Positions 53,376 to 61,774 of a stretch of 64,000 bases of DNA are shown piece by piece; within the stretch, counting starts at the first letter, position 1; the number at the start of each line of letters is the position of its first letter. A model generated the notes under the pieces. It did no database searches and had not been told where the DNA came from. It saw nothing but the letters and a program-made list of their open reading frames with translations. Source of the stretch: Pontibacillus sp. HMF3514 (GTDB taxonomy: Bacteria; Bacillota; Bacilli; Bacillales; BH030062); NCBI RefSeq assembly GCF_009858175.1, contig NZ_CP047393.1, forward strand, positions 3,658,001 through 3,722,000, written 5' to 3'. The position numbers and the translations under genes were made by a program.

Positions 53376-55307
53376 CTATGAACCAACTGTAATAATTCCT
53401 GATTCTCCTTTTTTAACAGAACCAGACTTATGAAGGTTAACCGTTTCATTTTCAAGATTTGTAAAGATGATCGGAGTAATAACAGAAGGTGCTTTCTCTC
53501 TTACCTCATTCATATTGACTCGTATTAAAGGATCTCCTTGTTTCACCATTTGTTCAGCCTCTACTAGCGTTTCAAAACCTTCGCCATTCAGCTTCACTGT
53601 ATCGAGTCCAATATGAATAAGAATTTCTATTCCATTATCTAATTCTAATCCAATAGCATGTTTAGTTGGGAATACCTGTACCACTTTCCCATCTATAGGT
53701 GAATGGAAAGTGTCCCCTTCAGGATCAACAGCGAATCCTTGCCCCATCATTCCTTGTGCAAAAACTTCATCGGGAACTTCAGATAAAGGAAGAACTTTTC
53801 CATCCATCGGCATCTCAAAGTCTTTTTCGCTTACACTACGATCATTAGGTTTGTCGCTCTCAGGATTTTCAGTTTGACCTTGCGTTTGCGGTGGGGTCAT
53901 ATTCCCTTGTTCTATTCGTTTTTTCATAGCTTCTGCAAGAAATTCTACACTTGTTCCTACTATAACCTGTAAGTTGCGCTTCCCGACTTTCATTACACCT
54001 CTAGATCCGTACCTTTTTAGTTTATTTTCATTCGCTTGGTCTCTATCTTTCATCTGCATTCTTAAGCGAGTTGTACAATAATCCAGAGATTCAATATTTT
54101 CTGGTCCGCCTAATGCCTCTAGGTAATAATAGGCTTTTGTATCAAAATCATCTGTTTCATCGTTTGGTTGCCCAACTTCTTGTGTCTCTTCTACAAAGTC
54201 TTCATCCTCATCTTCACGACCTGGCGTTTTTAGATCAAGTTTGACGATAAGGAAGTAGAATACAAAGAAGTATATAGCCGCCATAAATATTCCCAGAACA
54301 AGAAGCATTAAAGGATTTTCAGCAATACCAAAGTTTAAGACGTAGTCAATTAAACCGGCTGAGAACCCAAAACCATGACGAATTTCAAATAGATATGCGA
54401 TCACCATTGATAAGCCTGTTAGAACGGAGTGTACCGCATAAAGTAAAGGTGATAAGAACATGAAAGAAAACTCAATTGGTTCCGTTACACCTGTTAAAAA
54501 TGAAGTAAGTGCAATACTTAAGAACATGCCTCCTACAGCTGCTTTACGATGCTTCTTCGCTGCTGCATACATGGCAAGACAAGCTGCCGGAAGACCAAAC
54601 ATCATTACTGGGAAGAAACCGGCTAGGAAATAACCTGCTTCAGGGTCCCCATTTAAGAAGCGGTTGATTTCTCCATGGACCACATCGCCTCCACTTGTAG
54701 TAAAGGAACCGAAGTCAAACCAAATTAATGCGTTAATAACATGGTGCAATCCTACTGGAATTAGCAGACGGTTGAGGATACCATAAACCCCTACACCAGG
54801 AGCACCAGAGTTTAAAATCCAATTCGTTGTGATATCTAAAACTTGCTGTGGATATACCCACAAATGACCAAATATAAATGCAAGAAGAACCATCACAGCG
54901 GAAGTTATAATCGGAACAAACCGCTTGCCTCCGAAGAAGGAAAGATAATCTGGAAACTTAACATCATGGAAGCGATTATAAAGCATTCCACCTGTTATAC
55001 CTGCAATAACACCAGCAAAGACGCCCATTTTAACGTCTTCATTAATAGCTTCTATACCACTGTCTAACACTAAGTAACCGATCGCACCGGCTAATGCAGC
55101 AGCTCCACTACCATCCTTCGCAAATCCCATTGCAATACCAATTGCAAAGATCAATGATAGATTCCCCAATATACCATTCCCAGCTGCAGTCATGAATGGA
55201 ATATTTAACATATCTTCCATACCAAGTCGTACAAGAATGGCTGCTGCAGGTAATGTCGCAATAGGGAACATTAATGATTTCCCGATTCGTTGTAAGAAAT
55301 TAAGCAT
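53376..55307 (-). CDS. nagE: PTS N-acetylglucosamine transporter subunit IICBA
   Basis: A 643-aa three-domain PTS permease. IIC membrane domain (about 1-365): MLNFLQRIGKSLMFPIATLP and FLTGVTEPIEFSFMFLSPLL. IIB (about 390-475): phospho-Cys in LDYCTTRLRMQM. IIA (about 505-640): FHSPIDGKVVQVF and phospho-His in IEILIHIGLDTVKL. The full IICBA order indicates GlcNAc import with phosphorylation to GlcNAc-6-P. It is the first gene of the operon, downstream of dre/cre-type sites. Confidence 0.93.
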   Translation of the reverse strand: MLNFLQRIGKSLMFPIATLPAAAILVRLGMEDMLNIPFMTAAGNGILGNLSLIFAIGIAMGFAKDGSGAAALAGAIGYLVLDSGIEAINEDVKMGVFAGVIAGITGGMLYNRFHDVKFPDYLSFFGGKRFVPIITSAVMVLLAFIFGHLWVYPQQVLDITTNWILNSGAPGVGVYGILNRLLIPVGLHHVINALIWFDFGSFTTSGGDVVHGEINRFLNGDPEAGYFLAGFFPVMMFGLPAACLAMYAAAKKHRKAAVGGMFLSIALTSFLTGVTEPIEFSFMFLSPLLYAVHSVLTGLSMVIAYLFEIRHGFGFSAGLIDYVLNFGIAENPLMLLVLGIFMAAIYFFVFYFLIVKLDLKTPGREDEDEDFVEETQEVGQPNDETDDFDTKAYYYLEALGGPENIESLDYCTTRLRMQMKDRDQANENKLKRYGSRGVMKVGKRNLQVIVGTSVEFLAEAMKKRIEQGNMTPPQTQGQTENPESDKPNDRSVSEKDFEMPMDGKVLPLSEVPDEVFAQGMMGQGFAVDPEGDTFHSPIDGKVVQVFPTKHAIGLELDNGIEILIHIGLDTVKLNGEGFETLVEAEQMVKQGDPLIRVNMNEVREKAPSVITPIIFTNLENETVNLHKSGSVKKGESGIITVGS

Positions 55308-55339
55308 TATAAATCTTCCTCCTGCTGAAATTAAAATTA

Positions 55340-55406
55340 TGAAAGCGCTTCAAAGTCATGTTATCATCTTAACATATAGTTGTCTATACCAATTATATAT
55401 ACCACT
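55340..55406 (-). promoter_or_regulatory. nag promoter with dre-like NagR sites and cre-like site
   Basis: On the minus strand -35 TAGACA (55381-55386) and -10 TAACAT (55358-55363) are 17 bp apart. ATTGGTATAGACAACT (55378-55393) closely resembles the B. subtilis NagR dre sites and covers the -35. A weaker related half, AGTGGTATATATAATT (55391-55406), abuts it. TGAAAGCGCTTCAA (55340-55353) is cre-like, placed near the transcription start where CcpA would repress. Confidence 0.72.
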
Positions 55407-55517
55407 ATTCTTTTCTGTATTACTACGGTTTATTGGGGATCATTTTATGTTCTCTGTGGACAGAGATGAAGTGTTTGGGTATTTTAGAAATTAACTTTTC
55501 GCTTTCATTTATAGAAA

Positions 55518-55553
55518 AAAAAACGCTTAGAGCCTTTTTGCTCCAAGCGTTTT
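55518..55553 (-). terminator. Terminator of the riboflavin operon
   Basis: AAAACGCTTAGAGC pairs with GCTCCAAGCGTTTT (one mismatch), and the minus strand continues TTTTTT. Confidence 0.9.
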
Positions 55554-55559
55554 ACAGCC

Positions 55560-56030
55560 TTACATATCAAAACTTTTATTTAAGTTCGCCATTTCTAGTG
55601 CTGCTGTAGCAGCCTCCCAGCCTTTGTTACCAGCTTTAGTGCCAGCACGTTCAATTGCCTGCTCAATCGTTTCAGTTGTAATGACACCGAAAATAACAGG
55701 TACACCCGTTTGCATAGAAGCTTGGGATACACCTTTTGCTGCTTCACTGCATACATAGTCAAAGTGTGGAGTTGAACCACGAATCACTGTACCTAATGTA
55801 ATTACAGCGTCGTATTTTCCTGTGTCCGCCATGCGTTTTGCGATCATCGGAATTTCGAATGCGCCTGGTACCCAAGCAACATCAATATCATCTTCACTAA
55901 CACCGTGACGTTTTAGAGCGTCCATCGCGCCACCGTGAAGCTTACTTGTAATAAAATCATTAAAACGTCCAACGACGATTCCTACTTTTAAACCTGTTCC
56001 GACTAAGTGTCCTTCAAATTGTTGTCCCAT
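55560..56030 (-). CDS. ribH: 6,7-dimethyl-8-ribityllumazine synthase
   Basis: A 156-aa lumazine synthase that joins the RibA pathway product with dihydroxybutanone phosphate. Features include [27 protein letters not shown] and [19 protein letters not shown], with the catalytic His. It forms icosahedral or pentameric shells in relatives. It is the last gene of ribD-ribE-ribBA-ribH, 20 bp after ribBA, with AGGAGG before the ATG. Confidence 0.95.
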   Translation of the reverse strand: MGQQFEGHLVGTGLKVGIVVGRFNDFITSKLHGGAMDALKRHGVSEDDIDVAWVPGAFEIPMIAKRMADTGKYDAVITLGTVIRGSTPHFDYVCSEAAKGVSQASMQTGVPVIFGVITTETIEQAIERAGTKAGNKGWEAATAALEMANLNKSFDM

Positions 56031-56049
56031 TGAATTGGCCTCCTAAAAT

Positions 56050-57243
56050 TTAATAGTGAAATAAGTGACCTAGCTTACTTTGCTTGGCACTCAAGTATTT
56101 TTCATTTTCCTTACGTTTTTCCATCTGAATGGGTACACGATCTACCGCTTCAAGTCCGTATCCTTTTAAACCAGTGATTTTCTTAGGATTGTTGGTAAGC
56201 AACTTCATTTTAGAGATACCTAGATCTCGTAAGATTTGCGCACCAATTCCATAATCACGTAAGTCCGGCGGGAATCCTAGTTTTTCGTTTGCTTCTACTG
56301 TATCAAGCCCTTCTTCCTGGAGCTTGTAGGCATACATTTTATTGATCAACCCAATACCACGGCCTTCTTGTCGCATATAAAGAAGTACGCCTTCTCCAGC
56401 TTCTTCAATTTGTTGAAGAGCGGCATGAAGTTGAGGGCCACAATCGCAACGATAGGATCCAAATACATCGCCTGTTAAACATTCAGAATGAACGCGTACA
56501 AGTGTCGGTTCATCTGGGTTTATGTCTCCTTTTACTAGAGCGATATGTTCCTTATCATCCACAACATTTGAATAGCCAATCGCTTTAAAATCCCCATATT
56601 CAGTTGGTAGATTGATTTCAATTTCCCTTTGAACAAGCTTATCCTTTGAATTACGATAATGGATTAAATCCTGAATCGTAATCATTTTTAGATTGTGTTC
56701 ATCTGCCATTTCACGAAGATCAGGCACACGCGCCATCGTTCCATCATCTTTTATAATTTCACAGATTACACCTGCAGGCTTTGATCCGGCAAGCTTAGCT
56801 AAGTCTACAGCCGCTTCTGTATGCCCTGCACGGCGAAGTACGCCCCCCTCTTTAGCAAGGAGCGGAAAAATGTGTCCAGGACGTTTAAAGTCCTGCGACT
56901 TTGCTTCAGGGTTCAGCATTTCTTTGATCGTTACAGAACGCTCAGCAGCAGAAATTCCTGTACTCGTTGTTTTATGATCAATGGAAACCGTAAAAGCTGT
57001 ACCGTGTGGATCTGTGTTTCGCTCTACCATCGGAAAAAGATCAAGACTTTCAGCTATATCCTGAGAAACTGGAGCACACACAAGACCTTTACCATGCGTA
57101 ATCATAAAGTTGATCACTTGTGGTGTTGCTTTATCGGCTAATGCAATCAGGTCACCTTCGTTTTCTCGATCTTCATCATCACAAACGATAACCATTTTAC
57201 CGTTCTGAAGATCTTTTATGGCATCTTCTATTTTATCAAACAT
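56050..57243 (-). CDS. ribBA: Bifunctional DHBP synthase/GTP cyclohydrolase II
   Basis: A 397-aa fusion making both riboflavin precursors. The N-terminal RibB domain has [16 protein letters not shown] and [13 protein letters not shown], with the metal-binding acids. The C-terminal RibA domain has the zinc ligands [18 protein letters not shown] and [26 protein letters not shown] sets the ATG at 57243; the frame opens five codons earlier. It is the third gene of the operon. Confidence 0.95.
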   Translation of the reverse strand: MFDKIEDAIKDLQNGKMVIVCDDEDRENEGDLIALADKATPQVINFMITHGKGLVCAPVSQDIAESLDLFPMVERNTDPHGTAFTVSIDHKTTSTGISAAERSVTIKEMLNPEAKSQDFKRPGHIFPLLAKEGGVLRRAGHTEAAVDLAKLAGSKPAGVICEIIKDDGTMARVPDLREMADEHNLKMITIQDLIHYRNSKDKLVQREIEINLPTEYGDFKAIGYSNVVDDKEHIALVKGDINPDEPTLVRVHSECLTGDVFGSYRCDCGPQLHAALQQIEEAGEGVLLYMRQEGRGIGLINKMYAYKLQEEGLDTVEANEKLGFPPDLRDYGIGAQILRDLGISKMKLLTNNPKKITGLKGYGLEAVDRVPIQMEKRKENEKYLSAKQSKLGHLFHY

Positions 57244-57267
57244 GTTCTTCACTCCCATTTATTCAAC

Positions 57268-57921
57268 TTACATGAAGCCGTTCTCTTGTAGAAAGGATTC
57301 TGTAATGGACGATGACTTTTTATCTGAACCAAATTGTTTTGTTAAAAAATTCACGACATATTTGCCTAACATATCGATCTCAATGTTCACATGATCACCA
57401 GGGCCTTTACCCCCTAAAATGGTGTGTTCCATTGTGTGAGGAATCAGTGAGATCGTAATTCCTTTATCACTTACGCCAAAAACCGTTAAGCTCGTGCCAT
57501 CAACGGTGACAGATCCTTTATAAACAAAATAATCTAGTAATTCAGTTGGAAGCTCAATGTCATAATAAACAGCATTGGATTCCGTTTTTTTGCTTGTAAT
57601 GGTCCCAAGGCCATCAACATGACCTGATACCATATGCCCTCCAAATCTGCCATCTGCTTTCATGGATCTTTCTAAATTGACTTTACTACCTTTTGATAGT
57701 TCATTTAGGTTCGTTGCTTTAAACGTTTCAGGCATTACATCGAAGCTTGCTTCATCTTTCGAATAGTGTGTCACAGTTAAGCACACACCATTAACAGATA
57801 TACTGTCACCTAAATGAACATCCTCAAGGATCTTACTGGCTTGAACAATGATTTCCATGGATTCTTGACCCGTTTGGATACGTTTCACTGTACCAAGCTC
57901 TTCTATAATTCCAGTAAACAT
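57268..57921 (-). CDS. ribE: Riboflavin synthase alpha chain
   Basis: A 217-aa protein with two lumazine-binding repeats that dismutates dimethylribityllumazine to riboflavin. It begins with the hallmark MFTGIIEELG. Repeat 1 has GDSISVNGVCLTV and GGHMVSGHVDG; repeat 2 has GSVTVDGTSLTV and LIPHTMEHT. AGGGGTGATCCC precedes the ATG, 14 bp after ribD. Confidence 0.95.
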   Translation of the reverse strand: MFTGIIEELGTVKRIQTGQESMEIIVQASKILEDVHLGDSISVNGVCLTVTHYSKDEASFDVMPETFKATNLNELSKGSKVNLERSMKADGRFGGHMVSGHVDGLGTITSKKTESNAVYYDIELPTELLDYFVYKGSVTVDGTSLTVFGVSDKGITISLIPHTMEHTILGGKGPGDHVNIEIDMLGKYVVNFLTKQFGSDKKSSSITESFLQENGFM

Positions 57922-57935
57922 GGGATCACCCCTGC

Positions 57936-59024
57936 CTAAATTGGTTTTGAAATGATTTTTACGTCTTCCCCTAACTGGGTTACCTCAGTGATGGTAAGTT
58001 GCATGGATTCCGACAGCTTTGCAATCCCTTCTCCTCCTATAGGTGTTGGAGATTGCTGACCACCAATCAGCTTTGGAGCGACATAGTTAATGACTTGCTG
58101 GACTGCTTCTGCTCTAAGAAAAGCGTCGTTAATTTTTGCGCCTCCTTCAACAAATACGGAGGTGACGTCTTTTTCTCCTAGACGTTGCAATGTTTCTTCT
58201 ATTGAAATCGTTGGTTCTGAAAGCTGAATGATTTCTACATGAGCGAATTGCGTAAAACGTTCAAGCTTTTCTTTCTTCACTTCACTACCCGTCACAATCC
58301 ATGTTGGGGCCTCGGGGTTTTGAATGAGAGGCGTGTCGATCGGTGTTCGAAGATGTGTATCGAGCACTACGCGAATCGGATTCTTTCCGCCATGAGGAAG
58401 TCTTGTGGTGAGGTTTGGTTTATCTTGAATAACTGTATTTACACCGACAAGTATTGCATCATGTGTATGACGGTATTGATGAACATCCCTACGTGCTTCC
58501 TCTCCAGTAATCCATTGGCTCTCACCAGTTGTTGTAGCAATCTTTCCATCTAGTGACATTGCTGTTTTTAACGTGACAAAAGGTCGTTTGGATTGAATCC
58601 AATGGTAGAACACTTCATTCAGGTCATCCGCTTCACTTTTTAAGAGATCAGTTTTCACTTCAATCCCTGCATCCTCAAGCATTTTTATACCTCTTCCAGC
58701 AACCTTTGGATTCGGATCGAGCGTTGCTACAACAGCACGGGATATTCCTGATTGAATGATCTTTTCAGCACATGGAGGTGTCTTCCCGTAATGGCTGCAT
58801 GGTTCAAGAGTTACGTAGATGGTTGCACCTTTTGCTCGCTCACCAGCCATATTTAGTGCGTGTACTTCAGCATGAGCTTCACCCGCTTTCAGGTGTGCTC
58901 CCATACCAATGACTTCACCATTTTTAACAACAACAGAGCCCACTGATGGATTCGGGTTCGTTTGCCCTTGAGTGGAAGCTGCCATTTGGATAGCCAGTTT
59001 CATGTATTGTTCATCCTGATTCAC
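57936..59024 (-). CDS. ribD: Bifunctional riboflavin deaminase/reductase
   Basis: A 362-aa protein. The deaminase domain has zinc ligands HAEVHAL and PCSHYGKTPPCAEKI. The reductase domain (about 145-360) has PFVTLKTAMSLDGKIAT and SVFVEGGAKINDAFL. It performs the second and third steps of the pyrimidine branch. The start is GTG at 59024 after GGGGGTG, giving MNQDEQYMKLA as in other RibD proteins; an upstream ATG lies inside the ribosome binding site. It is the first gene behind the FMN riboswitch. Confidence 0.93.
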   Translation of the reverse strand: MNQDEQYMKLAIQMAASTQGQTNPNPSVGSVVVKNGEVIGMGAHLKAGEAHAEVHALNMAGERAKGATIYVTLEPCSHYGKTPPCAEKIIQSGISRAVVATLDPNPKVAGRGIKMLEDAGIEVKTDLLKSEADDLNEVFYHWIQSKRPFVTLKTAMSLDGKIATTTGESQWITGEEARRDVHQYRHTHDAILVGVNTVIQDKPNLTTRLPHGGKNPIRVVLDTHLRTPIDTPLIQNPEAPTWIVTGSEVKKEKLERFTQFAHVEIIQLSEPTISIEETLQRLGEKDVTSVFVEGGAKINDAFLRAEAVQQVINYVAPKLIGGQQSPTPIGGEGIAKLSESMQLTITEVTQLGEDVKIISKPI

Positions 59025-59053
59025 GGTTCTCACCCCCATTTTGAATATAAAAA

Positions 59054-59083
59054 ACCCTGAGGAAGATATACGTTCCCCAGGGT
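59054..59083 (-). terminator. Riboswitch-controlled terminator before ribD
   Basis: ACCCTGGGGAA pairs with TTCCTCAGGGT, followed on the minus strand by TTTTTTATA, directly ahead of the ribD ribosome binding site. This is the likely OFF-state terminator of the FMN riboswitch. A smaller hairpin with TTTTTT follows the aptamer at 59117-59133 (CACAG/CTGTG). Confidence 0.88.
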
Positions 59084-59213
59084 CTAAGTTTAGTCACGAA
59101 AGAATTTTGTAAAAAAGCACAGTTCACCTGTGTTTGAGTCCTCATTTATAAAATGAACATACTTGCAGAATTTTACAAGCATCTCGAAAAATCAGTACTC
59201 TCCTGACTCGTTC

Positions 59214-59355
59214 GACTTCCTTCTCCCATCCGGACTGTTACCGTCGGCTTTGGTTTCTCACCAAATCAGCCGCAAAGCAGAGCAATGCGGGTCGCGGGCT
59301 AGCAAGACAAGCTTGATCACCGCCGGTTGGGATTTGCACCCGACCCCGAAGGAAA
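59214..59355 (-). ncRNA. FMN riboswitch (RFN element)
   Basis: The minus strand shows the conserved RFN blocks in order: TTCGGGGTCGGGTG, then CCCAACCGGCGGT, AGCCCGCGA, CTGATTTGGTGAGA, CCAAAGCCGACGGT, and AGTCCGGATGGGAGAAGG. P1 closes through TTTCCTTC with GAAGGAAG. It binds FMN and controls the rib operon by premature termination 130 nt further on. Confidence 0.97.
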
Positions 59356-59376
59356 TTATTCGATTGTCTAAATTTA

Positions 59377-59405
59377 AATATAAAGCATTTTATTATATCA
59401 TGCAA
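59377..59405 (-). promoter_or_regulatory. Candidate promoter of the rib operon
   Basis: TTGCAT (59400-59405), a 17-bp spacer and TATATT (59377-59382) on the minus strand, about 20 bp before the riboswitch. The -35 is poor, so the call is tentative. Confidence 0.4.
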
Positions 59406-59483
59406 TTTTTTTAGTTTTCCCAATTAGCTAGATTAGCTTTGTTAGGGAATTATGCGATTGATTCAAAAATGAGTATTCAAATA

Positions 59484-59511
59484 AAAAAGACTCCATAATA
59501 TGGAGCCTTTT
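59484..59511 (-). terminator. Terminator of the OsmC gene
   Basis: CTCCA/TGGAG with flanking AAAAAGA/CCTTTTA, overlapping the stop codon; the minus strand continues TTTTTTAT. Confidence 0.65.
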
Positions 59512-59962
59512 ATCCTTCATTAACGGTTAAGTCAGCTTCTAGTTTCACATCTACATTTCCTTTAATAGCCCGGGAAATCATGCAACTTTCTTCTGCTTTC
59601 TCTGCGATTCGCTGTAGCTTGGTTAAATCATCCATTGTTGCTTCTGGCTTCAGTCTTACAACCGGGCGGTGGATGATTTCTTCGTAAGTGATAACACCTT
59701 TTGTTACATCTACAACACCTTCTGAACTCATGTCCATTTCATCTAGCGGAAGACCAGCGCGTTCGATCATTGCACCAAGTGTGATAATATAACATGTCGC
59801 TGCTGCTCCTAGTAGCATTTCATCTGGGTTTGTTCCGATACCAGGCCCGTCCATTTCTGTTGGAACGGAGATTTCTGTCTTCAGTTTATCTGCTTCAATT
59901 GTACCTACATTGTTTCGACCACCTGGCCAATCAGCTTTTAAGTGAAAATGATGTTTTGCCAT
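59510..59962 (-). CDS. OsmC/Ohr-family peroxiredoxin
   Basis: A 150-aa OsmC-fold protein that reduces organic hydroperoxides with two reactive Cys residues: Cys57 (GAAATCYII) and Cys127 (AEESCMIS), both in the expected places. It may use lipoyl or small-thiol donors; the partner is unknown. The ribosome binding site AGGAGG overlaps the end of the peroxiredoxin-like gene 11 bp upstream, so the two are one redox operon. Confidence 0.9.
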   Translation of the reverse strand: MAKHHFHLKADWPGGRNNVGTIEADKLKTEISVPTEMDGPGIGTNPDEMLLGAAATCYIITLGAMIERAGLPLDEMDMSSEGVVDVTKGVITYEEIIHRPVVRLKPEATMDDLTKLQRIAEKAEESCMISRAIKGNVDVKLEADLTVNEG

Positions 59963-59973
59963 GTTGGTTCCTC

Positions 59974-60531
59974 CTACTCTTTGCTGTTATGTTTCTCCAT
60001 ATATTGTAAGACCGTGTCTAGCTTCGCATGGTCCTCTGGTGACGAATCAATATGATGCCAGATCACTTGACCATTTTCATCATATAACCAGGTCCCACCT
60101 TGAATATATACATCCTGTGTTTTCATTGAATTTTTAACAAACTCTTTTTGATTTTCATCGTTAGGTAGGAAGTTCTTTACCTTACCTGTCACAGCACCCC
60201 AAAGCGCTTTTGATAACAGCTTCCACTTTTGCATCGTCACGGTACCTTGTTCTTTATATAGTTGTCGGGAAGGATCTCCATATATATCAAATGGAAATGG
60301 ACCAAAGTGCTCCAAAAATTGTGCTATAAACGATGCACTTGATGGAGCTATGACAACAACTTGAAATTCTTTTAATTCAACTTCATCTATTCGCTCACGC
60401 AACTGCGAGAGATACGCTCGACAAACCGGTCAACCAAGGTGACGTACGAAAACAACCATTGTCTTTTGACCTTCAATAACCTGACCTAAGGTTCTCTCCT
60501 CCGTCTGCCCTTCTAACATTGTTTTGGACAT
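59974..60531 (-). CDS. Peroxiredoxin-like (SelU/AhpC-TSA_2 type) probable selenoprotein with in-frame TGA
   Basis: From the ATG at 60531 (after GGTGGTGAAG) the frame reads through one TGA at 60430-60432 and then stays open to TAG at 59974, 185 residues in total. The TGA is codon 34 in the context VVFVRHLG-TGA-PVCRAYLSQL, exactly the first position of the family's CxxC redox motif. A protein restarting after the TGA would lose the active site and lacks a ribosome binding site. The remainder fits the AhpC/TSA-type fold (FQVVVIAPS, FDIYGDPSRQLYKEQG, WLYDENGQVIW). A SECIS-like hairpin follows. The most likely reading is selenocysteine; a recent nonsense mutation is the alternative. Confidence 0.8.
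60394..60411 (-). promoter_or_regulatory. Candidate bacterial SECIS stem-loop
   Basis: Starting 18 nt after the TGA, CTC-T-CGC pairs with GCG-T-GAG (6 bp and one T-T mismatch) around the loop AGTT. The loop begins 25 nt after the TGA and has a G in its first two bases, as described for bacterial SECIS elements. The competing stem CGAG/CTCG is shorter. Confidence 0.6.
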
Positions 60532-60627
60532 TAGCTTCACCACCTATACCATCATCATATCGAATTTTGCTCCCATAAACCAAATGGGACGATGTGATGT
60601 CTTCTAAAAATAAGCATTTACTAACAC

Positions 60628-61248
60628 TTAATTATGTAATGATTTCTTCAACAGAAAATCCTTGTCCTTCATCCTAATAACATTACAATCATAACTTGAC
60701 TCAAATTCTCGTAGCCTATCTTCAATAGTTGTGTCCGCTTCAAAGAGGTCCTCTCTATCGTAATGAGGGAAGATAACATCCTTATGTAAGTAAAGACCCG
60801 AAAGATCTCTTAATTCAATTTCATTCATAAAAGGGGTGAATGCGTCAACCATATAAATATGTGGACCTAGAACCATAGCACCTGCACTCACTCCAACAAT
60901 TACGCCTTCTTTCTTGGCAGCAAACTCTACTAACTCTTTGTCTGCACCAGATTCTTTTAAGTGATATAGAAGCTTATAAGGATTACCTCCATTGATGTAA
61001 ATGATCGAGTAGTTATTTATAAGTGAAGGGTCATCATATTCCACATCTAAAAAGTCCACTATATTTACTCCCATTTCCAATAGATCTGACTTAGCCTTTC
61101 GAGCATATCTGTTCTGTTCTTTTTCCTTCGATGCGGTAGTTATGATAACTGCAGTAGTATTTTTTTGAAGAGCAATACTCTGCATAAAGCACTCTTTAAT
61201 TTCTTCAGTAAAAAAGCCATTGGAGGTTAAAAAAATATCAGTTGTCAT
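60628..61248 (-). CDS. Peptidase E-like protein (family S51)
   Basis: A 206-aa cytosolic serine peptidase-like protein. The nucleophile motif GVSAGAMVLG (Ser near 120), the upstream YINGGNPYKLLYHL loop and FPHYDRE (His) match the S51 dipeptidase E family, which cuts after N-terminal Asp. The ATG at 61248 overlaps the end of the DUF402 gene, so translation is coupled. The peroxiredoxin-like gene follows 96 bp later. Confidence 0.85.
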   Translation of the reverse strand: MTTDIFLTSNGFFTEEIKECFMQSIALQKNTTAVIITTASKEKEQNRYARKAKSDLLEMGVNIVDFLDVEYDDPSLINNYSIIYINGGNPYKLLYHLKESGADKELVEFAAKKEGVIVGVSAGAMVLGPHIYMVDAFTPFMNEIELRDLSGLYLHKDVIFPHYDREDLFEADTTIEDRLREFESSYDCNVIRMKDKDFLLKKSLHN

Positions 61249-61771
61249 CACTCTTCACCCATTTTTTCGCTTCTCTTAAGATATCAAATTGCCCTGATTC
61301 CAATAGATATGTAACTTTTCGATGGGTTCTTAATCCTAAGTCATACTGTTCTCTCGTGATATCTCCTGCTCTCAATGCTGCATCTAATTCATCCTGGTCA
61401 AGCGTATAGTAATCCCCATTCGGCAATGCTACTACATCTAAAAATAAATCCTCATACCAAGGGATACCATCTTCCGTCTCACCATATGCGTTAATCATAT
61501 CAATATACCACTGCACAACATGACCATCATCATTAATCATAGCCGTAACTGTGTAATATTCACCCTTTGGAAAATGCTGCACCCATACGTACCCATCATC
61601 AGCGATACAAATATGTCTGTCTTCATACGGAATCACTAACCTTGTACGTACTTTGTGAATATTCAGGACTGCCACAGCACCCTGAAACGAATCACTATTC
61701 TCATGATGAACAGAAAAGGAGCGTTCCTTCACTCGATTCCAATGAGAGCGATCTGCATATTTAACCTTCAC
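61238..61771 (-). CDS. DUF402/nucleoside tri- and diphosphate phosphatase-like protein
   Basis: A 177-aa protein like B. subtilis YgaC and staphylococcal Ntdp. Conserved acids and aromatics lie in VWVQHFPKGEYYTVTAMI, WYIDMINAYGETEDGIPWYEDLFLDV and TLDQDELDAAL, which bind Mg2+ and phosphates in relatives. The GTG start at 61771 comes 3 bp after the GNAT stop, with GGTGA 7 nt upstream. It is in an operon with GNAT and peptidase E. Confidence 0.85.
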   Translation of the reverse strand: MKVKYADRSHWNRVKERSFSVHHENSDSFQGAVAVLNIHKVRTRLVIPYEDRHICIADDGYVWVQHFPKGEYYTVTAMINDDGHVVQWYIDMINAYGETEDGIPWYEDLFLDVVALPNGDYYTLDQDELDAALRAGDITREQYDLGLRTHRKVTYLLESGQFDILREAKKWVKSDDN

Positions 61772-61774
61772 CCC

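Noticed and set aside
59974-60402. 142-aa version of the peroxiredoxin-like gene starting at TTG 60402
   Set aside because: No ribosome binding site precedes it, it would lack the active-site motif, and a good site and ATG exist at 60531 in the same frame.
60571-60589. Hairpin TCCCAT/ATGGGA after peptidase E as terminator
   Set aside because: Only 6 bp and no T-tract; peptidase E may read through into the peroxiredoxin-like gene.
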